A stretch of 64,000 nucleotides of DNA from contig NZ_VTFG01000001.1 in NCBI RefSeq assembly GCF_008692035.1, positions 2,977,501 through 3,041,500 of the forward strand, written 5' to 3'. A program made the translations under genes and the position numbers. The notes under the pieces were generated by a model. The model was not told the origin of the DNA, ran no database searches, and worked only from the letters and a program-made list of their open reading frames with translations. Below, in pieces: positions 7,964-16,464 of this stretch. The DNA comes from Pseudomonas marginalis (lineage in GTDB: Bacteria; Pseudomonadota; Gammaproteobacteria; Pseudomonadales; Pseudomonadaceae). Numbering within the stretch: the first letter of the stretch is position 1; each line of letters opens with the position of its first letter.

Positions 7964-9232
7964 ATGCGCTCCGCCTTACTGATCTGCAGCCTGCTCGCCG
8001 TCTTCGTGGCCGCGTGGCTAAGCCATCCGCCCCATGTGCTGGCCCCCTTTGCCCAAGTGACGCCAAACACCTCGAAGGTGGCGGCGCCGCCGCAATACAC
8101 CAGCCGTTTTGTGTCCTCGCAGCTCACTGACTTTGTCCACGCGTCCTCGGTCACCGCCCTGCCCGGTGGCGACTTGATAGCCGTGTGGTTTGCCGGTTCC
8201 CGTGAAGGCGCCGCCGATGTACAGGTGCGCACCGCACGCTTCGATGCGCGCAGCGGCGAATGGGGTGCCGAGCAGGTGCTGGCCACGCGGGAAAGCACCC
8301 GCGCCGGCACCCAGCGTTATATCCGCAAGCTCGGCAACCCGGTCATCGCCCTGGGGCCGGATAAACGCCTGTGGATGTTTTATGTCTCGGTGTCGGTCGG
8401 CGGCTGGGCCACCAGTGCGATCAACCTGATGGTCTCGGATGACCTCGGCGCCAGTTGGTCCGCGCCCCGACAGTTGGTGACCTCACCGTTTTTCAACATC
8501 AGTACCCTGGTACGCGCCGCGCCGGTGTTCCACGCCGACGGCTCCATCGGCCTGCCGGTGTACCACGAGTTCATGGGCAAGTTTGCCGAGTACCTGTACT
8601 TGAGTGCCGACGGCGCGGTAATCGACAAATTCCGCATCAGCCGCGGCAAGAATTCCCTGCAACCGACCATCGTGCCGCTGGATGGCAAGCGTGCCGTGGC
8701 GATGTTGCGCTACGCCGGCGACACCCACCACCGCGTCCTGGCCAGCCGCACCGAAGATGCGGGGCAAACCTGGAGCGAGCCATACCCGCTGGAACCGGCA
8801 AATCCCAATTCATCGTTGGCGGCGGTGGGTACCGAGGATGACGGGCTGCTCGTGGCCCTCAACGACCTGCAGGACGGCCGCTTCAAGCTCAGCCTCTACG
8901 GCACCGACGCCCAGCTCAGCCAATGGCGCACCGTGGTGCAACTGGATGAGTCACCCGACCCGCTCGGCCAACCGTTCTCCCCCGAGGCCTATAAAGCAAT
9001 CATCGGCGAAGGCTTCCGCGCCTCCAGCGGCGCCAAACGCCTGCCGCTGGAACAGCGCTTTCTCAGCAACCTCGATTACCGCGTATGCAAACCCCAAGGC
9101 TGCGATTTCGAATACGAGTACCCGTACTTCAGCCGCAGCCCGGACGGCATGTACCACGTGGTGTACTCGTGGAATAACACCTTTATCAAACATGTCAGCT
9201 TCAACGAAGCCTGGCTGGCGGAGCGTCTGTGA
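7964..9232 (+). CDS. Sialidase-superfamily (BNR/Asp-box) secreted or anchored protein
   Basis: The 422-residue protein starts with a hydrophobic signal/anchor (MRSALLICSLLAVFVAAWL). It then carries a six-bladed-propeller type region with Asp-box motifs SDDLGASW and TEDAGQTW. Other conserved features are HASSVTALPGGDLIAVWFAG near the start and EYPYFSRSPDGMYHVVYSW near the end. It is like the neuraminidase-related family, but glycosidase activity on sialic acid is not assured. The next gene begins at its stop codon. The operon context with a membrane protein and an LTA-synthase-like enzyme suggests work on an envelope or extracellular glycan. Confidence 0.8.
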   Translation: MRSALLICSLLAVFVAAWLSHPPHVLAPFAQVTPNTSKVAAPPQYTSRFVSSQLTDFVHASSVTALPGGDLIAVWFAGSREGAADVQVRTARFDARSGEWGAEQVLATRESTRAGTQRYIRKLGNPVIALGPDKRLWMFYVSVSVGGWATSAINLMVSDDLGASWSAPRQLVTSPFFNISTLVRAAPVFHADGSIGLPVYHEFMGKFAEYLYLSADGAVIDKFRISRGKNSLQPTIVPLDGKRAVAMLRYAGDTHHRVLASRTEDAGQTWSEPYPLEPANPNSSLAAVGTEDDGLLVALNDLQDGRFKLSLYGTDAQLSQWRTVVQLDESPDPLGQPFSPEAYKAIIGEGFRASSGAKRLPLEQRFLSNLDYRVCKPQGCDFEYEYPYFSRSPDGMYHVVYSWNNTFIKHVSFNEAWLAERL

Positions 9233-9831
9233 TGGTTTCTGTGTGGCAGGCCCATTTGAGTTTTGTGCTGCTGGGGTTTGTGCTGTTGAGCGCGCTCAGG
9301 TTTACCGCTCCCTGGCGGCCATGGCTGCTGCCGGTGCTGGTGGCGGTCAGTTTTATCCCGGTCAACGCGCTGCCGCTGGCGGCGTATGTGCGCAGTTTTA
9401 CCGATGACCTGGCGATCAGCACATTGGTGCTGTTGGCGTGGGTCGTGCTCAGCCGCCTGGGCTTAGTGCAACCGCTCGCTCGTCGGCATCAAGTGCAGAC
9501 GTTGCTGCTGTTTGGCCTGCTGAGCCTGGTGCTGTACCCGGCCACGTTGGGCCTGACCTACTTCGACCCGTACCGCTGGGGCTTCAACCCGCGGCCGATG
9601 ATCGTCCTGGTGGCGGCAGCCGCACTGTTGATGCTGTGGCTGCGTAATACGCTGGCGGCGTGGATGCTGGCGGTGGGCACGTTGGCCTTTGCGTTACGGC
9701 TCAAGGCGTCGGAAAACTATTGGGATTATCTGGTCGATCCGTTGCTGACCGGTTACTGCCTGATCGCCGGCGCGGGGCTGCTGATCAGCGCCGCCTGGCG
9801 CCCTCTTTTGAAATGGCACCGGGGTCAATGA
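9232..9831 (+). CDS. Integral membrane protein of unknown function
   Basis: The 199-residue protein is almost wholly hydrophobic, with five or six transmembrane helices (about 5-22, 28-50, 60-78, 88-106, 125-145 and 168-190). No catalytic motif is visible. Its ATG overlaps the stop of the sialidase-like gene (TGATG) and its own stop overlaps the next start, so the three genes are translationally coupled. It may be a partner or anchor for its two neighbours. Confidence 0.75.
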   Translation: MVSVWQAHLSFVLLGFVLLSALRFTAPWRPWLLPVLVAVSFIPVNALPLAAYVRSFTDDLAISTLVLLAWVVLSRLGLVQPLARRHQVQTLLLFGLLSLVLYPATLGLTYFDPYRWGFNPRPMIVLVAAAALLMLWLRNTLAAWMLAVGTLAFALRLKASENYWDYLVDPLLTGYCLIAGAGLLISAAWRPLLKWHRGQ

Positions 9832-11852
9832 TGAGTGCGTTGCAATCACGCCGCCTGCGCTACGGCCTGGGCGCGATCGGGTTGGTATTTGTGTTGCTGG
9901 CTGCGTTGCGGCTGGTGTTTGTGCTGGGTTTTTCCGGCCTGGACTTGAACACCCCGGCGCTGCTGGAAACCCTGGGAATCGGCCTGCGTTTCGACCTGCG
10001 CCTGGCGGTGTTGATCCTGCTGCCGCTGGCCGTGCTGGCGTGGCTGCCGCGCTGGAACCTCACCACCCTGCCGGCCCTGCGCTGGCTGGCGCGCGCTTAC
10101 CTGGTCATCGCACTGGCCGTGGTGGGGCTGGTGTACATCATCGACTTCGGCCACTACGCCTACCTCGGCGTGCGTATCAATGCGACGGTGCTGCGCTACC
10201 TGCAGGATGCGCAGATTTCCCAGCAGATGGTGTGGGAAACCTACCCGGTACTGTGGATAACCGCCTGCTGGCTCGCGGCGGTGGCGCTTTGGGTCTGGGC
10301 GTTGGTCTGCCTGGAGCGGTTGACCCTGGATCGAGCGCCCGCCCTTATCGGCAAACCGGCACTGGCAGTGGTGAGTGTGATGGGCGTCGTCGCGGTGCTG
10401 CTGGCCCTGCTCGGCCGTGTCGCCCATCTCAACCTGGAAAACCCGGTGCCCCTGCGCTGGAGCGATGCCTTCTTCGCCGGCAACAGCCAACTGGCCGCCG
10501 TGGGCCTGAACCCGGTGCTGTTTTTGTATGACACCCTCAAGGTCGGCCAATCGCAGTTCGATGAGGCCCAGGTCCGCCAGTATTACCCGCAAGTTGCCCA
10601 ATACCTGGGCGTGACCCAGCCCGATGCCCAGTCCCTGGACTTCATCCGCGAACAAGGCGTGCAGCCCTATCGACTGGCCGGCGAGCGCCCGCCCAACGTG
10701 ATTTTCGTGATGCTCGAATCCCTCGGCACCAGCGCCGTGGGCGCCTATGGCAACCCGCTCAACCCCACGCCGAACCTGGACAAACTGGCGACGCAAAGCT
10801 GGTTCTTCAAACACTTCTACGTGCCTGTGACCGGCACCGCGAAAACCGTGTGGGCCAGCATCACCGGCGTGCCCGACGTCACCCGCCAGGAGACCGCCAC
10901 GCGCAACCCGCTGATCACGCGGCAACACACATTGATCAATGCATTCGAGGGCTACCAGAAGTTCTACATGATCGGCGGCAACGCCGGCTGGGCGAATATC
11001 AATGCACTGATCCGCCAGAGCATCGACGATGTGCAACTGTTCGAGGAGAGCGACTGGCAGTCGCCACGGGTAGACGTGTGGGGGATTTCCGACCTGGACC
11101 TGTTCAAGGAAGCTGACGATCTGCTGAGCACGCTTCCCAAGGACCAACCGTTCTTTGCCTACCTGCAAACCTCCGGCAACCATCGCCCCTTCACCATCCC
11201 CAAACACAACGATGGCTTCCAGCTCAGCCACGTGACGCTGGAACAGGCCCAGGCCGCGGGGTCCCGCAGTGTCGAGCAGTACAACGCCGTGCGTCTGCTG
11301 GACTACAACATCGGCCGGCTGATGGACATCGCCAAGGCCGGTGGCTACTACGACAACAGCATCTTTGTGTTCTTCGGCGACCACAACACCCGCATCAGCC
11401 AGATCCCGCACATGGCGCCGGCCTTCGAGCAGCTGGGCCTGGAAAGTAACAACGTGCCGCTGCTGATCCACGCTCCCGGCCTTGCACCGCGTGTGATCGA
11501 AGAAGCGGTGGGGCTGGCCGACCTGCTGCCCACCGTGGCCGGCATGGCAGGCGTACCGTTCCGCAACGGTGCGATGGGCCGTGACATCCAGCAACCGGCG
11601 CCCGAGGGCGAGCGCGTGGTGCCGCTGGTATTGCGCGAAGGCACCTTCCCGATCATCGGCGGCGTGACCCGGCACTTTTTGCTGCAGATGCAGCAAGACG
11701 GCAGCTCACCCACCTTGCATGACCTGGCATCACTCACCCCGCGTGACGATGTGGCCGCGCAGCACCCCGAGGAATTCCAGCGCCTGCAGGCACTGACCCG
11801 TGGGCTGCACGAAAGTGCGCGGTTGATGCTGTTCAGGAATGTGCGTGAGTGA
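9828..11852 (+). CDS. LTA synthase-like sulfatase-superfamily membrane enzyme
   Basis: The 674-residue protein has about five N-terminal transmembrane helices (to residue ~200) and a large periplasmic alkaline-phosphatase-fold domain. That domain carries PNVIFVMLESLGTSAVGAYG, the nucleophile region VPVTGTAKTVWASITGVPD, NHRPF and the metal-binding FVFFGDHNTR. The layout matches the LtaS/phosphoglycerol transferase family, which moves phosphoglycerol or phosphoethanolamine from lipids onto glycans. A Gram-negative host makes osmoregulated glucan or LPS modification more likely than teichoic acid. It is the last gene of the operon and ends directly against the convergent cytochrome c gene. Confidence 0.85.
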   Translation: MMSALQSRRLRYGLGAIGLVFVLLAALRLVFVLGFSGLDLNTPALLETLGIGLRFDLRLAVLILLPLAVLAWLPRWNLTTLPALRWLARAYLVIALAVVGLVYIIDFGHYAYLGVRINATVLRYLQDAQISQQMVWETYPVLWITACWLAAVALWVWALVCLERLTLDRAPALIGKPALAVVSVMGVVAVLLALLGRVAHLNLENPVPLRWSDAFFAGNSQLAAVGLNPVLFLYDTLKVGQSQFDEAQVRQYYPQVAQYLGVTQPDAQSLDFIREQGVQPYRLAGERPPNVIFVMLESLGTSAVGAYGNPLNPTPNLDKLATQSWFFKHFYVPVTGTAKTVWASITGVPDVTRQETATRNPLITRQHTLINAFEGYQKFYMIGGNAGWANINALIRQSIDDVQLFEESDWQSPRVDVWGISDLDLFKEADDLLSTLPKDQPFFAYLQTSGNHRPFTIPKHNDGFQLSHVTLEQAQAAGSRSVEQYNAVRLLDYNIGRLMDIAKAGGYYDNSIFVFFGDHNTRISQIPHMAPAFEQLGLESNNVPLLIHAPGLAPRVIEEAVGLADLLPTVAGMAGVPFRNGAMGRDIQQPAPEGERVVPLVLREGTFPIIGGVTRHFLLQMQQDGSSPTLHDLASLTPRDDVAAQHPEEFQRLQALTRGLHESARLMLFRNVRE

Positions 11853-12227
11853 TTACTTGGGCTGGAACGTCTCAAGGTACGCCAGGATATTGTCGATTTT
11901 TTCCGGGTCGCTGATGCCCCAGAAAATCATGCGCGTACCACTCACCACCTTTTTGGGCGCTTCGATGTAGGCCGCGAGCTTGTCGCGGGTCCAGACCACA
12001 CCGGAGTTTTTCATCGCGTCCGAATATTGATAGTCGGTGGTGGTACCGGCAGGTCGGCCGATGATGCCGTTGAGCTCCGGGCCAAAGCCACCGCGAGCGC
12101 CTTCGCCGACGCTGTGGCAGCCGCCGCAGGTCTTGGTGAAGAGTTTGCCGCCGGCCTCGGCATCGCCGGCGGCATTGGCGGCGCCGGTGTTGAGGATCAG
12201 CGCGAGGGTCAGCAGGACGTACTTCAT
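11853..12227 (-). CDS. Periplasmic class I cytochrome c
   Basis: The 124-residue precursor has a signal peptide (MKYVLLTLALILNTGAANA) and one heme c site, CGGCH, near residue 34. A methionine ligand is likely in SGTRMIFWGI. Length and the ending (IDNILAYLETFQPK) match small monoheme class I cytochromes similar to mitochondrial cytochrome c. It is transcribed with or just after the Coq7-like gene, 43 bases away. It probably acts as a soluble electron carrier. Confidence 0.9.
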   Translation of the reverse strand: MKYVLLTLALILNTGAANAAGDAEAGGKLFTKTCGGCHSVGEGARGGFGPELNGIIGRPAGTTTDYQYSDAMKNSGVVWTRDKLAAYIEAPKKVVSGTRMIFWGISDPEKIDNILAYLETFQPK

Positions 12228-12269
12228 GGGTGACTCCACATCGGTGTTGGCGGCGATTATGCCCGTTTG

Positions 12270-12812
12270 TCAGGAGCGCATGCCCATCCAGATCACCGCT
12301 TCGGTCCACGCCGTAACCACCGGCGTCAGCGCACGAAACCAGGGATCCTGCACATCGATCTGCGCAGCCGAGTGGTCGTGGTGGTGTTGCTCTTCTTCAA
12401 CGATGGAAGCAATGGCCGCCACGGCCAGTGGGTCGATTTCGCGTAACGCATGAAGCTGATGAGCCAGGTGCTTGAGCACCACGCTTTCCACCGCGACGGT
12501 GGTGGCAACAATAGCCTTGCGCCCGCACACCCCGGTGAGCAGGCCCAGCACCAGCCCGCCAAGGCCGCACAGCCAGTAGCTGCGGCAGCGTCGGTAACCC
12601 CGTCGTTGCAACTCGGCCTGGAACACCGCGCGATGGCGACGTTCGTGGGACAGGAATTCCTCGAGCTCACCCACCATGCCGGGTACAAACAATCGCGCCA
12701 TAAACAGCTGGCCGCTGTAGATACAGATCGCGCCATGCTCGCCGGCGTGATCGACTTTGATCATGCGATTGCCCAGGTCCGGGTCGATCAAGGGGGCTGC
12801 GGAAGCGTTCAC
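12270..12812 (-). CDS. Coq7-like (demethoxyubiquinone hydroxylase-type) di-iron protein
   Basis: The 180-residue protein contains the carboxylate-bridged di-iron pattern of Coq7: DHAGEHGAI, LSHERRHRAVF, the Glu in AVESVVLKH and IVEEEQHHHDH. The Coq7 family hydroxylates the ubiquinone ring in the penultimate biosynthetic steps. It is shorter than the usual pseudomonad Coq7 and lacks that enzyme's N-terminal extension, so it may be a second lineage or paralogue. The GTG at 12812 is chosen because the protein family starts shortly before the first Glu motif; the ATG at 12764 and longer frames remain possible. It pairs with the cytochrome c gene. Confidence 0.75.
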   Translation of the reverse strand: MNASAAPLIDPDLGNRMIKVDHAGEHGAICIYSGQLFMARLFVPGMVGELEEFLSHERRHRAVFQAELQRRGYRRCRSYWLCGLGGLVLGLLTGVCGRKAIVATTVAVESVVLKHLAHQLHALREIDPLAVAAIASIVEEEQHHHDHSAAQIDVQDPWFRALTPVVTAWTEAVIWMGMRS

Positions 12813-13010
12813 GGTTGACGACCTTGTGCGAGGGCCCACGGGATTCGGGCCGATCCTGATTGCAGAGCGCCAGTATCCTGCCGTACCTCCGCGCAAATGC
12901 GCAACCTAGACCCTCGAAACTGACCACCCATCGCCCCATACGCATCCAATCGAACCTAACCGGCCCCGTTCCACTCCACCTTACTGAACCCTGATGGTGG
13001 AGTAAGGATC

Positions 13011-13391
13011 ATGGCTCAGCCATCGATTTTGGTATTGGAAGACGACGAGATCATTCGGTCGTTGATGGTGGATGTACTGGAGGATTTCGGCGCGGTTGTG
13101 ACGTCTTTTCCTTCAGCCGATGAAGGAATGATTTACCTGGAACGCGGCGATGATCCGGTGGACTTGATTGTCAGCGATGTGCAGATGCCGGGGTTGCTCA
13201 ACGGCTATGACTTGAGCCGGGTAGTGGCTCATCGCTGGCCGTCGGTGCCGGTACTGCTCACCTCCGGCAATGCCAAACTTGCACAGCAATTGGGCGGCTC
13301 CGTGCGGTTTCTGCCCAAGCCGTGGAGCACCGAACATTTGCTTGAGTGTGTGCAAACGGCGCTGACTCAGCAGGGCTCATCCATGCATTGA
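13011..13391 (+). CDS. Single-domain response regulator
   Basis: The 126-residue product is a receiver domain only. It has the acidic pocket LEDDE, phospho-acceptor Asp in LIVSDVQMPG, Ser in LLTSGNAK and Lys in FLPKPWS. There is no output domain. TAAGGATC stands directly before the ATG. It lies upstream of heme oxygenase and bacteriophytochrome on the same strand, and pseudomonad BphP kinases often have a nearby single-domain partner. It is therefore a reasonable phosphorylation target for the phytochrome kinase. Confidence 0.85.
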   Translation: MAQPSILVLEDDEIIRSLMVDVLEDFGAVVTSFPSADEGMIYLERGDDPVDLIVSDVQMPGLLNGYDLSRVVAHRWPSVPVLLTSGNAKLAQQLGGSVRFLPKPWSTEHLLECVQTALTQQGSSMH

Positions 13392-13587
13392 TAGCTTCGC
13401 GATATCACTTTTGCCGAACTTCACAGCCTGCCTTGTGGTCACTTGCATCAGCAGGGAGCGACTTTTCTGATCCGCTGGTCAGCCTTTTCGTCTTGTGCGT
13501 TCAGCTGATGCTCACCTGTTGTGTAGAATTGTCGCCTTTTACAACGCGTCATTCATGGCCGGAAGGCCCACAGTTCGAGCTCATTGC

Positions 13588-14202
13588 ATGCATTCACAGG
13601 CCCATGATGGTGGTGCGCCCTCATTGCTGGACGCGTTGCGCGCAGGCACCGGCCTATTGCACGTAGCCTTGGAAGAACGCCTGCCGTTTTTTTCCGAGGA
13701 GCTGGATGCCGACTGGTATCGGCGCCTGATCCAGGCGTATTACGGGTTTTACCGGCCGATTGAAGCAGCGCTGTACAGCTGTGAGTTTATCCCTGAAGGC
13801 TTCGACCCTGCGTTGCGTATGAAAACGCCGACGCTGATCGACGATCTTCACGCCCTTGGCCTGGACGCCTGCGCGATCAACGCCTTGCCGCACTGTGGGC
13901 AATTGCCCGCTTTCGACACCCCCGCCGCCTGCCTCGGCGCCTTGTATGTGCTTGAAGGCGCAACCCTGGGCGGCCAGGTACTGCGTCGGGAAATGGCTCG
14001 ACGCCTGGCGCTGGACGCCGACAACGGAGGGGCGTTCCTCGATGTGTACGGTGCCGAAACCGGTCGGCTCTGGAAAGATTTTCTCGACTACCTGGGCCGC
14101 CTGCCGCTGGACACGCCAGCCAAACAGCGCGCGGTGCACGCGGCCCGCTCGACATTCAGCTGCTTTGAGCAATGGCTCGACAGCCAGGAGGTACTGCTAT
14201 GA
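13588..14202 (+). CDS. bphO: Biliverdin-producing heme oxygenase
   Basis: The 204-residue protein matches the heme oxygenase fold. It has a proximal His region (AGTGLLHVALEERLPF), a distal helix with glycines (LGALYVLEGATLGGQVLRREM) and the expected length. It opens heme to biliverdin, the chromophore of the phytochrome encoded next. Its stop overlaps the bphP start by four bases, so the enzyme and its product's receptor are made together. The start at 13588 is chosen from homologous length; an in-frame ATG at 13555 would add eleven residues. Confidence 0.9.
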   Translation: MHSQAHDGGAPSLLDALRAGTGLLHVALEERLPFFSEELDADWYRRLIQAYYGFYRPIEAALYSCEFIPEGFDPALRMKTPTLIDDLHALGLDACAINALPHCGQLPAFDTPAACLGALYVLEGATLGGQVLRREMARRLALDADNGGAFLDVYGAETGRLWKDFLDYLGRLPLDTPAKQRAVHAARSTFSCFEQWLDSQEVLL

Positions 14203-16442
14203 AACCCGAAGACTTTGAAGAGCTGCTTGCCAACTGTGCCGACGAGCCCATCCGCTTTCCAGGGGCGATCCAACCCCACGGTGTGCTGCTGACGTTGTCG
14301 GAGCCCGACCTGAACATCATTCAAGTCAGCACTAACGTCGCCAGCCTGTTCAACCGCGCCCCCGAGTCGTTGCTGGGCCAGCCACTGCACACGCTGATCG
14401 GTGCCGAGCATGCCCAGGCCGTGCAGGCCATGGCCGAACACAACAGCTTCCTTGATGCGCCGCCTTTGCACGTCACCCTCAACGGCGCCGAGTTCGAAGG
14501 CCTGTTGCACCGCCATCAGGACGTGCTGGTGCTGGAATTCGAACCGCGGCTCAAGGACTTCCGGCCGCGGGCCCTGAAAGGCCGCAGCAGTGACTTGGGC
14601 AAGATGCTGCAACGTTTGCAATCAGCGAAAACCCTGCAAGCGCTGTACGAAATCAGCGTGACTGAAATCCAGGCCATGACCGGTTACGACCGGGTGTTGA
14701 TCTACCGCTTCGAAGAAGAAGGCCATGGCCAGGTGATCGCGGAAGCGTCGGCACCGTCCATGGAGCTGTTCAACGGGCTGTTCTTCCCCGCGTCCGATAT
14801 CCCGGAGCAGGCCCGCGAGCTGTATCGCACCAACTGGCTGCGCATCATCCCGAATGCGGCCTACGAGCCGGTGCCATTGCTGCCCAAGCTGCGCCCGGAT
14901 ACCGGTGAGCCGCTGGATTTGAGCTTTGCCACCCTGCGCAGCGTGTCGCCGATTCACTGCCAGTACATGCAAAACATGGGCGTGCTGTCGTCCATGAGCA
15001 TTTCGCTGATGAAGGGCGACAAGCTCTGGGGCCTGATCAGTTGCGGCAACCGCGAGCCGCTGCTGGTACCCAATGATTTGCGCATCACCTGCCAGACCAT
15101 CGGCCAGGTGCTGTCATTGCAGATCAGCGCCATGGAAGCCCTGGACCTGAGCCGTCAGCGGGAAGAAAAAGTCGAGGCCCTGGCGTTGCTGGATAAAGCC
15201 ATGAAGGCCTGCGAAGAAAACGTGTTCGACGGCCTGGCCCAGCGCGGCCAGGTGCTGATGGACCTGACCTTGTCCGGCGGCGTGGCGATCATCGAAGACA
15301 AGCAATTGCACCGCTACGGCAACTGCCCGGAACCGGCGCAGATCCGGGCCTTGCACAAGTGGCTGCAGGACAGCGGCGAGCCGGTGTTCTCCAGCCATAA
15401 TCTGGTGTCGATCTACCCGCCAGGCGCCGAGTTCCAACAGGTGGCCAGCGGTGTCCTGGCCATGAGCCTGCCAAAGCCTGTGGATAACGGCGTGCTGTGG
15501 TTCCGCCCGGAAGTGAAAGAAAACATTAACTGGAGTGGTGACCCGAAAAAGCCGCTCGACCTGGAAAACTCCGACGCCGGCCTGCGCCTTCGCCCGCGTA
15601 CCTCGTTTGAAATCTGGAAGGTGGAGATGGCCGGTATTTCCACCAAGTGGAGCCATGGCGACCTGTTCGCCGCCAACGACCTGCGCCGCTCTGCCTTGGA
15701 AAACGACCTGGCCCGCCAGGTGCTGCGCGAACAACAGGCCGTGCGCGCCCGCGATGATCTGGTGGCGGTGGTGTCCCACGACCTGCGCAACCCGATGACG
15801 GTGATCTCCATGCTCTGCGGCATGATGCAAAAGGCCTTCAGCTCCGACGGCCCGCATACCTCGCGACGCATTTCCTCGGCCATCGACACCATGCAACAGG
15901 CTGCCGGACGCATGAACGTCTTGCTGGAAGACTTGCTCGACACCTCGAAAATCGAGGCCGGGCGCTACGTGGTCAAACCCGTGGCCCTGGACGTCAGCCA
16001 AATGTTCGAAGAGGCCTACTCCCTGCTCGCGCCGTTGGCGATGGAAAAAGGCATCGACCTGTCGTTCAACGCAGAGCCTGGCCTGCAGATCAACGGCGAC
16101 CCGGAGCGGCTGTTCCAGGTGCTGTCGAACCTGATCGGCAATGCCATCAAGTTCACTCCGCGCCAGGGCAATATCGGCATCAGTGCGATGACCAATGGTG
16201 AAGAGATCGTGTTTTCGGTGCGTGACTCAGGCGAAGGGATTGCGCCCGATCAACTGCCCCACGTGTTTGATCGCTACTGGACCCAGTCGGAAAACAATCC
16301 CACCGGCACCGGCCTGGGGCTGTATATCACCCAGGGGATTGTCCAGGCCCATGGCGGCAAGATCATGGCTGAAAGTGAAGTGGGCCGTGGCAGTGAGTTC
16401 CGGTTTACGGTGCCGAAGGTGATTGAGGACTCCCATACCTGA
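14199..16442 (+). CDS. bphP: Bacteriophytochrome histidine kinase
   Basis: The 747-residue protein has the PAS-GAF-PHY-kinase layout. Cys13 (ELLANCADEPIRFPGAIQPH) is the expected biliverdin attachment site. The GAF chromophore pocket includes FFPASDIPEQARELY and the segment SPIHCQYMQNMGV. The PHY domain runs to about residue 500. The HisKA domain carries VVSHDLRNPMTVI, followed by ATPase motifs LSNLIGNAIKFTP, DSGEGIAPDQLPHVF and GTGLGLYITQGIV. It should sense red/far-red light and autophosphorylate. An AGGAGG site within the end of bphO drives translation. Confidence 0.95.
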   Translation: MKPEDFEELLANCADEPIRFPGAIQPHGVLLTLSEPDLNIIQVSTNVASLFNRAPESLLGQPLHTLIGAEHAQAVQAMAEHNSFLDAPPLHVTLNGAEFEGLLHRHQDVLVLEFEPRLKDFRPRALKGRSSDLGKMLQRLQSAKTLQALYEISVTEIQAMTGYDRVLIYRFEEEGHGQVIAEASAPSMELFNGLFFPASDIPEQARELYRTNWLRIIPNAAYEPVPLLPKLRPDTGEPLDLSFATLRSVSPIHCQYMQNMGVLSSMSISLMKGDKLWGLISCGNREPLLVPNDLRITCQTIGQVLSLQISAMEALDLSRQREEKVEALALLDKAMKACEENVFDGLAQRGQVLMDLTLSGGVAIIEDKQLHRYGNCPEPAQIRALHKWLQDSGEPVFSSHNLVSIYPPGAEFQQVASGVLAMSLPKPVDNGVLWFRPEVKENINWSGDPKKPLDLENSDAGLRLRPRTSFEIWKVEMAGISTKWSHGDLFAANDLRRSALENDLARQVLREQQAVRARDDLVAVVSHDLRNPMTVISMLCGMMQKAFSSDGPHTSRRISSAIDTMQQAAGRMNVLLEDLLDTSKIEAGRYVVKPVALDVSQMFEEAYSLLAPLAMEKGIDLSFNAEPGLQINGDPERLFQVLSNLIGNAIKFTPRQGNIGISAMTNGEEIVFSVRDSGEGIAPDQLPHVFDRYWTQSENNPTGTGLGLYITQGIVQAHGGKIMAESEVGRGSEFRFTVPKVIEDSHT

Positions 16443-16464
16443 CCGCCCCTGTGGCGAGCACCGG

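Noticed and set aside
9846..11696. 616-codon - strand ORF opposite the LTA-synthase-like gene
   Set aside because: Long but low-complexity His/Gln/Arg-rich composition typical of an antisense frame in GC-rich DNA.
15114..16001. 295-codon - strand ORF inside bphP
   Set aside because: Antisense shadow of the kinase region.
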